A program made the position numbers and the translations under genes. A stretch of 25,591 nucleotides of DNA from positions 57,611 to 83,201 of the forward strand of contig CAJNDS010000711.1 in assembly GCA_905221605.1 (NCBI GenBank), read 5' to 3'. Below, one piece after another: positions 16,609-25,591 of this stretch. Source of the stretch: Symbiodinium natans (Eukaryota > Sar > Dinophyceae > Suessiales > Symbiodiniaceae). The notes beneath the pieces were generated by a model that searched no databases, was not told where the DNA came from, and saw only the letters and a program-made list of their open reading frames with translations. Numbering within the stretch: position 1 is the first letter of the stretch; each line of letters begins with the position of its first letter.

Positions 16609-16723
16609 ACCCAGATCTTCCAAAACCCCTTAAATCACGAATATACCCTAATATTATACTGGGATCCTGACTTTGAATTAGGGTAGTATATTCCTTAACT
16701 ACGGGGTTTTGGAAGATCTGGGT
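16609..16723. mobile_element. Foldback element with perfect 21-bp ends
   Basis: ACCCAGATCTTCCAAAACCCC at the left equals the inverse of the right end. Inner arms continue imperfectly (GAATATACCCTAAT / ATTAGGGTAGTATATTC) around a short loop. Confidence 0.8.
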
Positions 16724-16783
16724 AGTGTGCGCTTTAGTCGTGCCGCCGTAGACCCTTCAAGAACAATCTCCGTTTAGGGTTTA

Positions 16784-16868
16784 CCTGGGACCCTATTTAC
16801 CTACAGCTTCGTAGCAACTACCCCTTGATTAGTAGGTATAACCCATAAATCTGTAGGTAAAGAGAGGG
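16784..16868. mobile_element. Foldback element, CTGGGACTCTCTTTACCTAC family, copy 2
   Basis: CCTGGGACCCTATTTACCTAC at the left, CTGTAGGTAAAGAGAG at the right; interior AACTACCCCTTGATTAGTAG matches copies 1 and 3. Confidence 0.8.
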
Positions 16869-16991
16869 GGTTTAGGAGATTGGAATTAGCTCAGGCTTTG
16901 GGCGTCGCAAGTGGAGGCAAACCGGGCTTTAAAACAGTCTAGAGAATCCCGGAACCGAAGGTGGTGGGGTCCTTGCAAACCTTTACCCCTA

Positions 16992-17080
16992 CCTGGGACT
17001 CTCTTTACCTACGGTTTAGCAGTAACTACCCCTTGCTTAGTAGGTACACTCGATAAACTGTAGGTAAAGAGAGTCCCAGG
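16992..17080. mobile_element. Foldback element, CTGGGACTCTCTTTACCTAC family, copy 3
   Basis: Best-preserved copy: 89 bp, 27-bp terminal inverted repeats (CCTGGGACTCTCTTTACCTA start) with one mismatch. No coding capacity. Confidence 0.88.
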
Positions 17081-17277
17081 AAACCTTCAACCTTGCTCCC
17101 TACCAAATATAGGGGGGCTTGTTTCGCAATCGGTAAGCACTCTTAACCAGTCTGTACTTGGAGGTTCACGGTACTTACTAAACAAACAGCAAAGGCACTC
17201 ATAACCCTGTGATAACCATATTCGGGCAATTGAGGGGTTTACAAGTGGGTTATAAATACAGTCATAACTGGTTCCTT

Positions 17278-17491
17278 AGACCCTAAACCCTAACCCTAAA
17301 CCCTAAAAACCCCCTAAACCCCCTAAACCCCCTAAACCCCCTAAACCCCCTAAACCCCCTAAACCCCCTAAACCCCCTAAACCCCCTAAACCCCCTAAAC
17401 CCCCTAAACCCCCTAAACCCCCTAAACCCCCTAAACCCCCTAAACCCCCTAAACCCCCTAAACCCCCTAAACCCTAAACCCTAAACCCTAA
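17278..17491 (-). repeat. CCCTAAA ends with an internal 9-mer (CCCCCTAAA)n array
   Basis: About 18 uninterrupted copies of the nonamer CCCCCTAAA (17310-17472) flanked by ordinary CCCTAAA. It is the last telomere-type block in the window; none occurs to the right. Confidence 0.97.
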
Positions 17492-17950
17492 GAAGTACCA
17501 CGAACCTCCAAGTGTGCGGTCGGAAGCCGAACTGCAAGCTGCACGGCTCAGGACCAACCCAACAGTCAAAAAACGCAAACTCAGAGGGGCACAAGGACGG
17601 ACCTCTAGAGGGACCCTGAATCTTATTCACCTATATGACCCCCAAAAAATATGTGCATTCATATATATATATATATATATATGAGCCCGCCGCCTTTAGG
17701 GTCTATTTAGCTTTGGGTTTTTCTTATTGCTTAAAAAGAGCGAATATAAATATCGTAATACAAAAATACATATTTACACCTACATATGGCACGCAAATCT
17801 CATGCCCAGCGGTTCTAGGCCTAGCCGCACGCCATTACGAACTGCGAATTTCTGGTTGTTCTTATTTTCATTTGTTTCTCTTTGCTATCTGTGTATGCGT
17901 GTTCTTTTTTCAGCCTGCGTGAAAAAGTCGCTGTTTGGCTGCGGCAGAAG
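17492..17950. other. Mostly unique sequence beyond the telomere-repeat zone
   Basis: An AT microsatellite lies at about 17659-17682. On the minus strand 17500-17620 is open; a GGAG|GT donor near 17505 would give phase 2 as exon A needs, reading CSLQFGFRPHTW before it. No in-frame ATG was found. It may hold the 5' part of the transporter gene or its promoter. Confidence 0.3.
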
Positions 17951-20900
17951 GGAAAGAGAAGTGAGAGAGGAGAGACAACAAGGAGGCCATTTTAATTTTC
18001 TGGAAGGGTATTGATTGAAAAGAAGAGAAGAGACAAGAAACAAGGAGACGGATGGCACTCTTCTTTATCTATCATCTCTCCCTTCCTTGCCTCTCCCGTT
18101 TCCCTCTATAATTCAAAAGACAAGACCATTCTTGCTCTTCGCAGATCAGAGGAGAGATCAAAAGGAATGCAATTTTAATGGGAAGAGCAATGAAAAGAAT
18201 GGAAGAGAAATGAAGACAGGAGAGGGAGGTGCAAAATCAGGCTAAGAGAAGATGGTGCTCGTTTTCATCTTTCTTCTCTTGCTCTTTTCCTTTTCAAATA
18301 AACAACAAAAGGAAGAACAATGAACATGCAAAGGAACACGTTTTCTTTTTCCATGTGGGAACAAGGAAAGAACAGAGGCGACAAGGCGAGAGGAGGGATT
18401 TGCTGAAGCATGGGGAGGGTTTACGGACAAGGAGCCAACCCCGCTCACTTTCCCCATCCATTGAAACAGGAAAAGAAAGGAACAGGGCCTCCATTCCCCT
18501 CTTGTTCTTCCTTTCTTGTGTTTTTGTCACATCAAGGGGAACAGGAGAAGAGAAGGGAGAGAAGGAGAGAGGAGAGACAAAAAGGATTGCATTTGTACTG
18601 GGAAGAGCAAAGAAAAGAATAGAAGAGAGATGAATAAAGGAGAGGGAGAGACAAAATAAGGCGCAGAGAAGATGGCACTCTTCTTTATCTATCCTCTCCC
18701 CCTTATCTCTCCCTGCCCTCTTTCTTTTCGAAATAAGAAAACAAAAAGGAAGAACTATGAGAAGGAGAAGGGGACGGAAAGGAACAGAAGGGATAGGCCG
18801 ATAGGAGGGGGTATGGCAAGGTCCACGCGCAAGGAGTCACCCTCTGCTTACCCTTCCACTGCCTTATCATACAAGTTCCTTTCTTGCGCTGTATCAGTTG
18901 AAAGGAAACAGAAGGAGAGAAGGGAAAGGGAAGTGAGAGAGGAGAGATGACAAGGATGGCATTTTCTGGAAGCGCAACTGTACCGGAATGTGGCCACAAT
19001 AAGCAGGCCAGGGAGACTCAGGCGGGGCAACTGTAGCGGAATGTGGCCACAACAAGCAGGCCAGGGAGGCTCAGGCGGGGCAAGTCTCTCCCTAATTAGA
19101 AAAAAACCAATCTTGCTCTTCGCAAATAGATAAGTGCCCTTCTTCCTCTTCAGGAAATCGCCTTTCCCTTATTTTGCTTTCTGAAGCGAATAAGAAAAAG
19201 AACAGATAAGAAGAAAGGACAGGGAATGACTAGGTAAAGAGAGGAGCTCTTCAATTTTGCATTACTTTTCCTTCTTGGGGGGTCCTTTTTTCTCCCTTGA
19301 AGATGCAGAAAACTCTCAAAAGGAACACCCGTTCCATCGCCCATTTACTCTTCCCTTCCTTATCTCCTATGCTCTTTTCCTTAGTCATTGCAACAGGAGA
19401 AGACAGGAAAAGGGCCTCCATTCCCCTCTTGTTCTTCCTTTCTTGTGTTTTTGTCATATAAAGGGGAACAGGAGAAGAGAAGGGAAAGAGAAGGAGAGAG
19501 GAGCGATGAAAGGAACACAATTTTAATGGGAAGAGCCAAGAAAAGAATGGAAGAGAGATGAATAAAGGAGAAGGAGAGACAAAACAAGTTGCAAAGAAGA
19601 TGGCGCTCTTCTTAATCCATCCCCTCTCCCTTTTCTCTCCCTTCCCTTTTTCTTTTCGAAATAAGAAAAACTAAGCAGGAAGAATTATGAAAAGGAGAAG
19701 GGTAAGGAAAAGAGCAGAAGAGATAGGCCGAAAAGAGTGATATGATGAAGTATGGCAAGGTCCACACGCAAGGAGTCACCCTCTGCTTACCCTCCCACTG
19801 CCCTTATCATACAAGTTCCCTTCTTGTGGTTTATCAGCTAAACGGAAACAGAAGGAGAGAAGGGAAAGAGAAGTGAGAGAGGAGAGACAACAAGGATGCC
19901 ATGTTAATTTTCTGGAAGGGTATTGAAAAGAAGAGAAAAGACAAGAAACAAGGGGACGGATGGCACTCTTCTGTATCTATCATCCTCGTCTTTCCCTTTT
20001 CCCTCTATAATTAAAAAACAGGCGCCATCTCTCGTCTTCAGGAACCCGTTCACTTTTTCCGTTTGGGAACAAGGAAAAGAACAGAGGCGATAGGGCGAGA
20101 GGAAGAATTTGCTGAAGCATGGGGAGGGTCTACGGGCAAGTAGCCAACCCCGCTCACTTGCCCCATCCATTGTGAAAAGAACAGGGCCTCCATTCCCCTC
20201 TTGTTCTTCCTTTCTTGCGTTTTTGTCATTTAAGGGGGAACAGCAGAAGAGAAGGGAAAGAGAAGGAGAGAGGAGCGATGAAAGGAACACAATTTTAATG
20301 GGAAGAGCCAAGAAAAGAATAGAAGAGAGATGAATAAAGGAGAGGGAAAGACAAAACAAGGCGCAAAGAAGATGGCACTCTTCTTTATCTATCCTCTCTC
20401 CCTTATCTCTGCAAGGAATAGAACAGACAGGAAGCAAGGAGACGGAGTGACAAAACTTGTCGCAAAGCTTTATATATCTCCCTTGTCTCTCCCTAATTAG
20501 AAAAAACCAATCTTGCTATTCACAGATAGATAGGTGCCCTTCTTCCTCTTCAGGAAATCGCCTTTCCCTTATTTTGCTTGTTGAAGCGACTAAGAAGAAC
20601 AACAGATAAGAAGAGAGGACAGGGAATGACTAGGTAAAGAGAGGAGCTCTTCAATTTTCCTCCCTATCTCTTATGTTACTTTTCCTCCTTGGGGGATGTC
20701 CTATTTTCTCCCTTGAAGATGCAGAAAACTCTCAAAAGAAACGCCCGTTCCATCGCCCATTTACTCTTCAATTCCCTTCCTTATCTCCTATGCTCTTTTC
20801 CTTATTCATTGCAACAGGAGAAGACAGGAAAAGGGCCTCCATTCCCCTCTTGTTCTTCCTTTCTTGTGTGTTTGTCATATAAAGGGGAACAGGAGAAGAG

Positions 20901-22840
20901 AAGGGAAAGAGAAGGGGAGAGGAGCGATGAAAGGAACACAATTTTAATGGGAAGAGCCAAGAAAAGAATGGAAGAGAGATGAATAAAGGAGAAGGAGAGA
21001 CAAAACAAGTTGCAAAGAAGATGGCGCTCTTCTTAATCCATCCCCTCTCCCTTATCTCTCCCTTCCCTTTTTCTTTTCGAAATAAGAAAAACTAAGCAGG
21101 AAGAATTATGAAAAGGAGAAGGGTAAGGAAAAGAGCAGAAGAGATAGGCCGAAAAGAGTGATATGATGAAGTATGGCAAGGTCCACACTCAAGGAGTCAC
21201 CCTCTGCTTACCCTCCCACTGCCTTTATCATACAAGTTCCTTTATTGTGGTTTATCAGCTAAACGGAAACAGAAGGAGAGAAGGGAAAGAGAAGTGAGAG
21301 AGGAGAGACAACAAGGATGCCATTTTAATTTTCTGGAAGGGTATTGAAAAGAAGAGAAAAGACAAGAAACAAGGAGACGGATCGCACTCTTCTTTATCTA
21401 TCATCCTTGTCTTTCCCTTTTCCCTCTATAATTAGAAAAACAGGCGCCCTCTCTCGTCTTCAGGAACCCGTTCACTTTTTCCGTTTGGGAACAAGGAAAA
21501 GAACAGAGAGGCGATAGGGCGAGAGGAAGAATATGCTGAAGCATGGGGAGGGTCTACGGGCAAGGAGCCAACCCCGCTCACTTGCCCCATCCATTGTGAA
21601 AAGAACAGGGCCTCCTTCCCCTCTTGTTCTTCCTTTCTTGCGTTTTTGTCATTTAAGGGGGAACAGCAGAAGAGAAGGGAAAGAGAAGGAGCGAGGAGAG
21701 ATAACAATAACACAATATTAATGGGAAGAGCCAAGAAAAGAATAGAAGAGAGATGAATAAAGGAGAGGGAGAGACAAAACAAGGCGCAAAGAAGATGGCA
21801 CTCTTCTTTATCTATCCTCTCTCCCTTATCTCTGCAAGGAATAGAACAGACAGGAAGCAAGGAGACGGAGTGACAAAACTTGTCGCAAAGCTTTATATAT
21901 CTCCCTTGTCTCTCCCTAATTAGAAAAAACCAATCTTGCTATTCACAGATAGATAGGTGCCCTTCTTCCTCTTCAGGAAATCGCCTTTCCCTTATTTTGC
22001 TTTTTGAAGCGACTAAGAAAAACAACAGATAAGAAGAGAGGACAGGGAATGACTAGGTAAAGAGAGGAGCTCTTCAATTTTCCTCCCTATCTCTTATGTT
22101 ACTTTTCCTCCTTGGGGGATGTCCTTTTTTCTCCCTTGAAGATGCAGAAAACTCTCAAAAGAACACCCCCGTTCCATCGCCCATTTACTCTTCAATTCCC
22201 TTCCTTATCTCCTATGCTCTTTTCCTTATTCATTGCAACAGGAGAAGACAGGAAAAGGGCCTCCATTCCCCTCTTGTTCTTCCTTTCTTGTGTTTTTTGT
22301 CATATAAAGGGGAACAGCAGAAGAGAAGGGAAAGAGAAGGAGAGAGGAGCGATGAAAGGAACACAATTTTAATGGGAAGAGCCAAGAAAAGAATAGAAGA
22401 GAGATGAATAAAGGAGAGGGAGAGACAAAACAAGGCGCAAAGAAGATGGCACTCTTCTTTATCTATCCTCTCTCCCTGATCTCTGCAAGGAATAGAACAG
22501 ACAGGAAGCAAGGAGACGGAGTGACAAAACTTGTCGCAAAGCTTTATATATCTCCCTTGTCTCTCCCTAATTCGAAAAAGCCAATCTTGCTATTCACAGA
22601 TAGGTACAGTACCCTTCCTCCTCTTCAGGAAATCGCCTTTCCCTTATTTTGCGTTTTGAAGCGACTAAGAAAAACAACAGATAAGAAGAGAGGACAGGGA
22701 ATGACTAAGTAAAGAGAGGATCTCTTCAATGTCCCTCCCTTTTTCTTATGTTACTTTTCCTTCTTGGGGGGTCCTTTTTTCTCCCTTGAAGATGCAGAAA
22801 ACGATCAAAAAGGACACCCGTTCCATCGCCCATATATAGG
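17950..22840. repeat. Purine-rich composite macrosatellite (about 1.42-kb period)
   Basis: Landmarks repeat at constant spacing: GATGCAGAAAACTCTCAAAA at 19303, 20718, 22142 (1415 and 1424 bp); GCTGAAGCATGGGGAGGGT at 20110 and 21534; TTTTCTGGAAGGGTATTG at 19902 and 21322. The period is a sum of a 651-bp and a 772-bp segment that share a common module (ATGAATAAAGGAGA...AAGATGG). The unit starting at 22142 has only the 651-bp part. Copies left of 19090 are diverged. Open frames here are short, shift between copies, and are Lys/Arg/Glu- or Ser/Leu/Phe-rich; no gene is called. Confidence 0.92.
18974..19079. repeat. 53-bp direct duplication inside the macrosatellite
   Basis: Two copies of GCAACTGTA(C/G)CGGAATGTGG...CAGGCGGG, present only in the leftmost, diverged part of the array. 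Confidence 0.9.
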
Positions 22841-23165
22841 GAGACAGAGAAATCATGAGCATCAGCTGGGTTTGCTGCACCGCTCAAAACTTCTCAAGTG
22901 ACCTAGGCACACTCTGCGCCTATACGAGTACATTACAAGTACAAGTGCAAGTACAAGCCTTCGTTTTTGAGGTAGAGGGCACGAAAGGTGGAGGAGGGCT
23001 GGGGGGGGTGGGGTAAAAGAATTATGTAAAACTACTTATAAGGTTTATACAGTTTATGAAGTGGGCTCTTTTTTCTCCTTTGGCTAATTTTGGGCAACAT
23101 TTGCCCTTTGGGCCCAATTTGGCCCCAAAAAAACGGCCCCAAAGGGCCCAACAATGGGAAACGTG
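22841..23165. other. Boundary segment
   Basis: Macrosatellite homology stops at CCATCGCCCAT (about 22832). It is followed by unique sequence, (ACAAGT)n-like repeats at 22932-22960, and a diverged half-unit of the next repeat (TTTGGGCCCAATTTGGCCCC). Confidence 0.5.
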
Positions 23166-23715
23166 CGGCTGGATTTGGCCAAATTTTGCCGGACAGTCTG
23201 CGGGCAAAATTTGGCCAAATCGGGCTGCTCGTCGTACGCGATGAGAAATGCGCGGCTCGATTTGGCCAAATTTTGCCAAGCAGCCTCCGGGCAAAATTTG
23301 GCCAAATCGGGCTGCTCTTCGTAGGCGATGAAAAAGGTGCGGCTCGATTTGGCCAAATTTTGCCGGGCAGCTTTCGGGCAAAATTTGGCCAAATCGGGCT
23401 GCTCTTCGTAGGCGATGAGAAAGGCGCGGCTCGATTTGGCCAAATTTTGCCGGGCAGCTTTCCGGGCAAAATTTGGCCAAATCGGGCTGCTCTTCGTAGG
23501 CGATGAGAAAGGCGCGGCTCGATTTGGCCAAATTTTGCCGAGCAGCTTTCGGGCAAAATTTGGTCAAATCGGGCTGCTCTTCGTAGGCGATGAGAAATGC
23601 GCGGCTCGATTTGGCCAAATTTTGCCAAGCAGCCTCCGGGCAAAATTTGGCCAAATCGGGCAGCTCTTCGTATGCGATGAGAAATGCGCGGCTCGATTTG
23701 GCCAAATTTTGCCCG
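23166..23715. repeat. 87-bp tandem repeat with internal long palindrome
   Basis: Units begin near 23169, 23256, 23343, 23430, 23518, 23605, 23692 (87 bp, one of 88). Each holds GATTTGGCCAAATTTTGCC and its exact inverse around a 12-base spacer. Because 87 is divisible by 3 the array stays open on both strands (29-residue repeats); no independent sign of a protein was found. Confidence 0.93.
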
Positions 23716-23931
23716 GAGCTTCCCCCCCTCCCAAGAATTACATAGTGATTAATTTAAGTACGACGGGGAGGTTTCGGATTGAAATTATTTAAATTATTTA
23801 ATTCTTAGGGGGCGGGGAGGGTGGTTCCCCCCCCCTTTTCGGATTTCAACTATTTAAACTATATAATGTATTTACATTATTTGAATTGTTTAAATTGTTT
23901 AAATTACATGATGTAAATCATTTAATCAAAG
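23716..23931. other. AT-rich segment with ATTTAAA motifs
   Basis: Repeated TTTAAATT/AATTGTTTAAATTG and TTACATGATGTAA palindromes, plus a short G/C-run. Confidence 0.6.
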
Positions 23932-24000
23932 CTTTATATATCTCCCTTGTCTCTCCCTAATTAGAAATACCAATCTTGCTATTCACAGATAGGTGCACTT
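23932..24000. repeat. Isolated fragment of the macrosatellite
   Basis: AAAGCTTTATATATCTCCC through CTATTCACAGATAGGTGC matches 20467-20538 almost base for base, more than 1 kb beyond the array's end. Confidence 0.88.
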
Positions 24001-24002
24001 CT

Positions 24003-24335
24003 CATGCTTTTTTGTGTTAGCACGGCTCTACTGACACATATTCCGCGAAAAATGTGTCATGCTTTTTGTCTTAGCAGAACTCTCGTGACACATATTCCGC
24101 GGAAAATGTGTCATGCTTTTTTTTGTTAGCACGCCTCTACTGACACATATTCCGCGGAAAATGTGTCATGCTTTTTGTGTTAGCACAGCTCTACTGACAC
24201 AAATTCCGCGGGAAAAGTGTCATGTTTATGGTGCTAAGAGAACTCTGGTGACACATATTCCGTGAAAAATGTGTCATGCTTTTTTTGTGGTAGCACGGCT
24301 CTACTGACACATATTCAGCGGAAAAATTGTCATGT
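24003..24335. repeat. 54-56-bp palindromic tandem repeat, six units
   Basis: TGACACATATTCCGCGG starts at about 24032, 24086, 24141, 24195, 24249, 24305; each unit has a 28-bp near-perfect palindrome TGACACAT-ATTCCGCGGAAA-ATGTGTCA (one mismatch), joined by a TGCTTTTT.GT.TTAGCAC.GCTCTAC linker. Confidence 0.93.
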
Positions 24336-24462
24336 TTTTGGTGAAATTTACGAACACTTACCCCCCGATAAGCAAGACTTGGAATCACTCCGTTACAAGC
24401 AATCAATATTGGCACGCGGCCATTTTTTTCTTCTCAACTATCTCAAAGGGCGCAGTGTCTAG
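24336..24462 (+). other. Possible 3'-terminal coding fragment
   Basis: Unique sequence just after the 54-bp palindromic array. One frame reads YEHLPPDKQDLESLRYKQ, then SILARGHFFLLNYLKG, ending at a TAG at about 24462. The composition looks protein-like, but family is not recognised and no acceptor could be fixed. The upstream part of the same frame lies in the tandem repeat and is not credible. Confidence 0.22.
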
Positions 24463-24613
24463 ATCGCAAGCATAATTTCATTGTGTCTTGACGCATCATA
24501 GTGTATCAAAGTCTCTGCATCATAAGCATTGTTTTCTTTGCGCTTTAGTACAGTTTTTTGTACTAAGGTCTTTAAGCTGTAAGCACTTTTAACGGGAAAG
24601 GGCGAGGAGGATA

Positions 24614-24862
24614 GCTTATGATAACTATGACAATTTATCATAATTATGATACCTTATCATAAGTATGATAACTTATGATAACTTATCATAATTATAATAA
24701 CTTATCATAATTATGAAAAGTTGCTTATCATATTTATCATACTCTGAGATAAAGAACTTGAAGTTATCATAATTATGATAATTTAGATCGGGAAGCTAAA
24801 GTTATCATAATTATGATAACTTATGATGGGGAAGTTGAAGTCATCATAATTATGATAACTTC
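24614..24862. repeat. Cluster of TTATCATAATTATGATAA palindromes
   Basis: At least six full or partial 16-18-bp palindromes at irregular spacing, some linked by GGGAAGCTAAAG/GGGAAGTTGAAG. Confidence 0.9.
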
Positions 24863-25049
24863 AGGTTGGTAGTTTGGAGTGGAGGGGCAGGAGGGGTTAG
24901 GTGCGAGTGGTGTGGGTGTAGTAAATTGTTGCAAGGGGGCTTGTTGGGGGTGATGGGGTCGGGGAGCAGGTTGCAGGTGCGACGCGGTGCGTGGGGTGGC
25001 GCTCTGCGAAGTGAGGTGGAAAATTGGGGAGGGGTAGGGGAGGGCAGAG

Positions 25050-25425
25050 GAGGGGTTAAAGCACAAGCCCTCCAGCCTCTCCCCTCCAGCCCCTCCAACC
25101 CCTCCAGCCCCTGCAGAGCCCTCCAGCCAGCCCCTCCAGCCCGCCCCTCCAGCCAGCCCCTCCAGGCGCCCCTTCAGCCTCCAGGTTCCTCCAGCCGCTC
25201 CAGTTCTTCCAGTTCCTCCAGCCCCTCTAGCCTCTCCAACCCCTCCAGCCCTTGCAGCAGCCCCTCCAGCCAGCCAGCCCCTCCAGCCCCCTCCAGCCCC
25301 CTCCAGCCCCCTCCAGCCCCCTCCAGCCCCCTCCAGCCCCCTCCAGCCCCTCCAGCTCCAGCCCATCCCTTCAGCCTCCAGGTTCCTCCAGTTCCTCCAG
25401 CCCCTCCAGCCTCTCCAGCCCTACC
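25050..25425. repeat. CTCCAGCCC minisatellite
   Basis: 9- to 12-bp units (CCTCCAGCC, CTCCAGCCCC); strictly periodic 12-mer at about 25282-25350. Serine/proline or glycine/tryptophan frames are artefacts. Confidence 0.95.
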
Positions 25426-25591
25426 TAAATAATTTAGTTTATGGCTTGGCTGAGTTTCCCCACAATTAAATTAATTTAAACGATTTAAACGATTTAATTG
25501 GGTCCAATTAAATCGGTTTAAATCCGACGCCTCAATTAAATAATTTAATTAGACCGTAGGATTTAAACGATTTAATTGGACCCAATTAAAT
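25426..25591. repeat. ATTTAAACGATTTAATTGG palindromic repeats, run off the window
   Basis: AAACGATTTAATTGG-GT-CCAATTAAATCGGTTT at 25487-25519, a second incomplete copy at 25561-25591, and AATTAAATTAATTT in between. Confidence 0.85.

Noticed and set aside
23022-23705. 227-residue repeat protein (29-residue units)
   Set aside because: Both strands and several frames are open because 87 is divisible by three; one 88-bp unit breaks the frame. Kept as a repeat, with the caveat noted in the findings.

Overview
This is a eukaryotic draft-scaffold window (a 100-N gap sits at 3267-3366) dominated by tandem repeats. It is not gene-free. Very small exons lie between blocks of telomere-type heptamer (TTTAGGG/CCCTAAA) that fill the introns. 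Reading the minus strand from 16.0 to 8.8 kb, eight short exons (46-99 nt) join in phase. They encode the N-terminal part, about TM1 to the TM5/TM6 loop, of a sucrose/H+ symporter-like transporter of the GPH/SLC45/SUT branch of the major facilitator superfamily. Recognisable pieces are [52 protein letters not shown] and ASNNALW..SLIAD. A separate minus-strand exon at 1324-1390 resembles the pore segment of a KCNH/CNG-type cation channel.

The likely source is a dinoflagellate or close relative. The reasons are TTTAGGG-type repeats, introns that in every joined case begin with GC (one with GA) instead of GT and end in AG, and a G as first base of nearly every exon. Dinoflagellate nuclear introns are known for GC/GA donors and an AG|G acceptor, and dinoflagellate telomeres are TTTAGGG. 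I infer the taxon; no rRNA or other marker is present.

Layout. 1-837: right end of a satellite-plus-flank element. 838-4600: telomere-repeat mosaic with the channel exon, scattered exon-like islands, a (CA)n block and the gap. 4612-6794: a full copy of the satellite element, bounded by inverted repeats and lying within telomere repeats. 6795-17491: telomere-repeat mosaic carrying the transporter gene (minus strand), several foldback (MITE-like) elements, poly-G and poly-purine tracts. 17492-17950: nearly unique sequence upstream of the gene. About 17950-22840: a purine-rich macrosatellite with a composite 1.42-kb period (651 + 772 bp). 22840-25591: a series of unrelated palindrome-rich tandem repeats (87-bp, 54-56-bp, TTATCATAATTATGATAA clusters, CTCCAGCCC minisatellite, AATTTAAAC palindromes).

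The most notable pattern is the arrangement of the telomere repeats. Exons tend to be bracketed as CCCTAAA-[exon]-TTTAGGG on the plus strand. Many introns therefore start with (UUUAGGG)n and end with (CCCUAAA)n in the transcript, which could pair and bring the non-GT splice sites together. No tRNA, rRNA, CRISPR, bacterial-type gene or intact transposase was seen. Long open frames inside the repeats are compositional artefacts.
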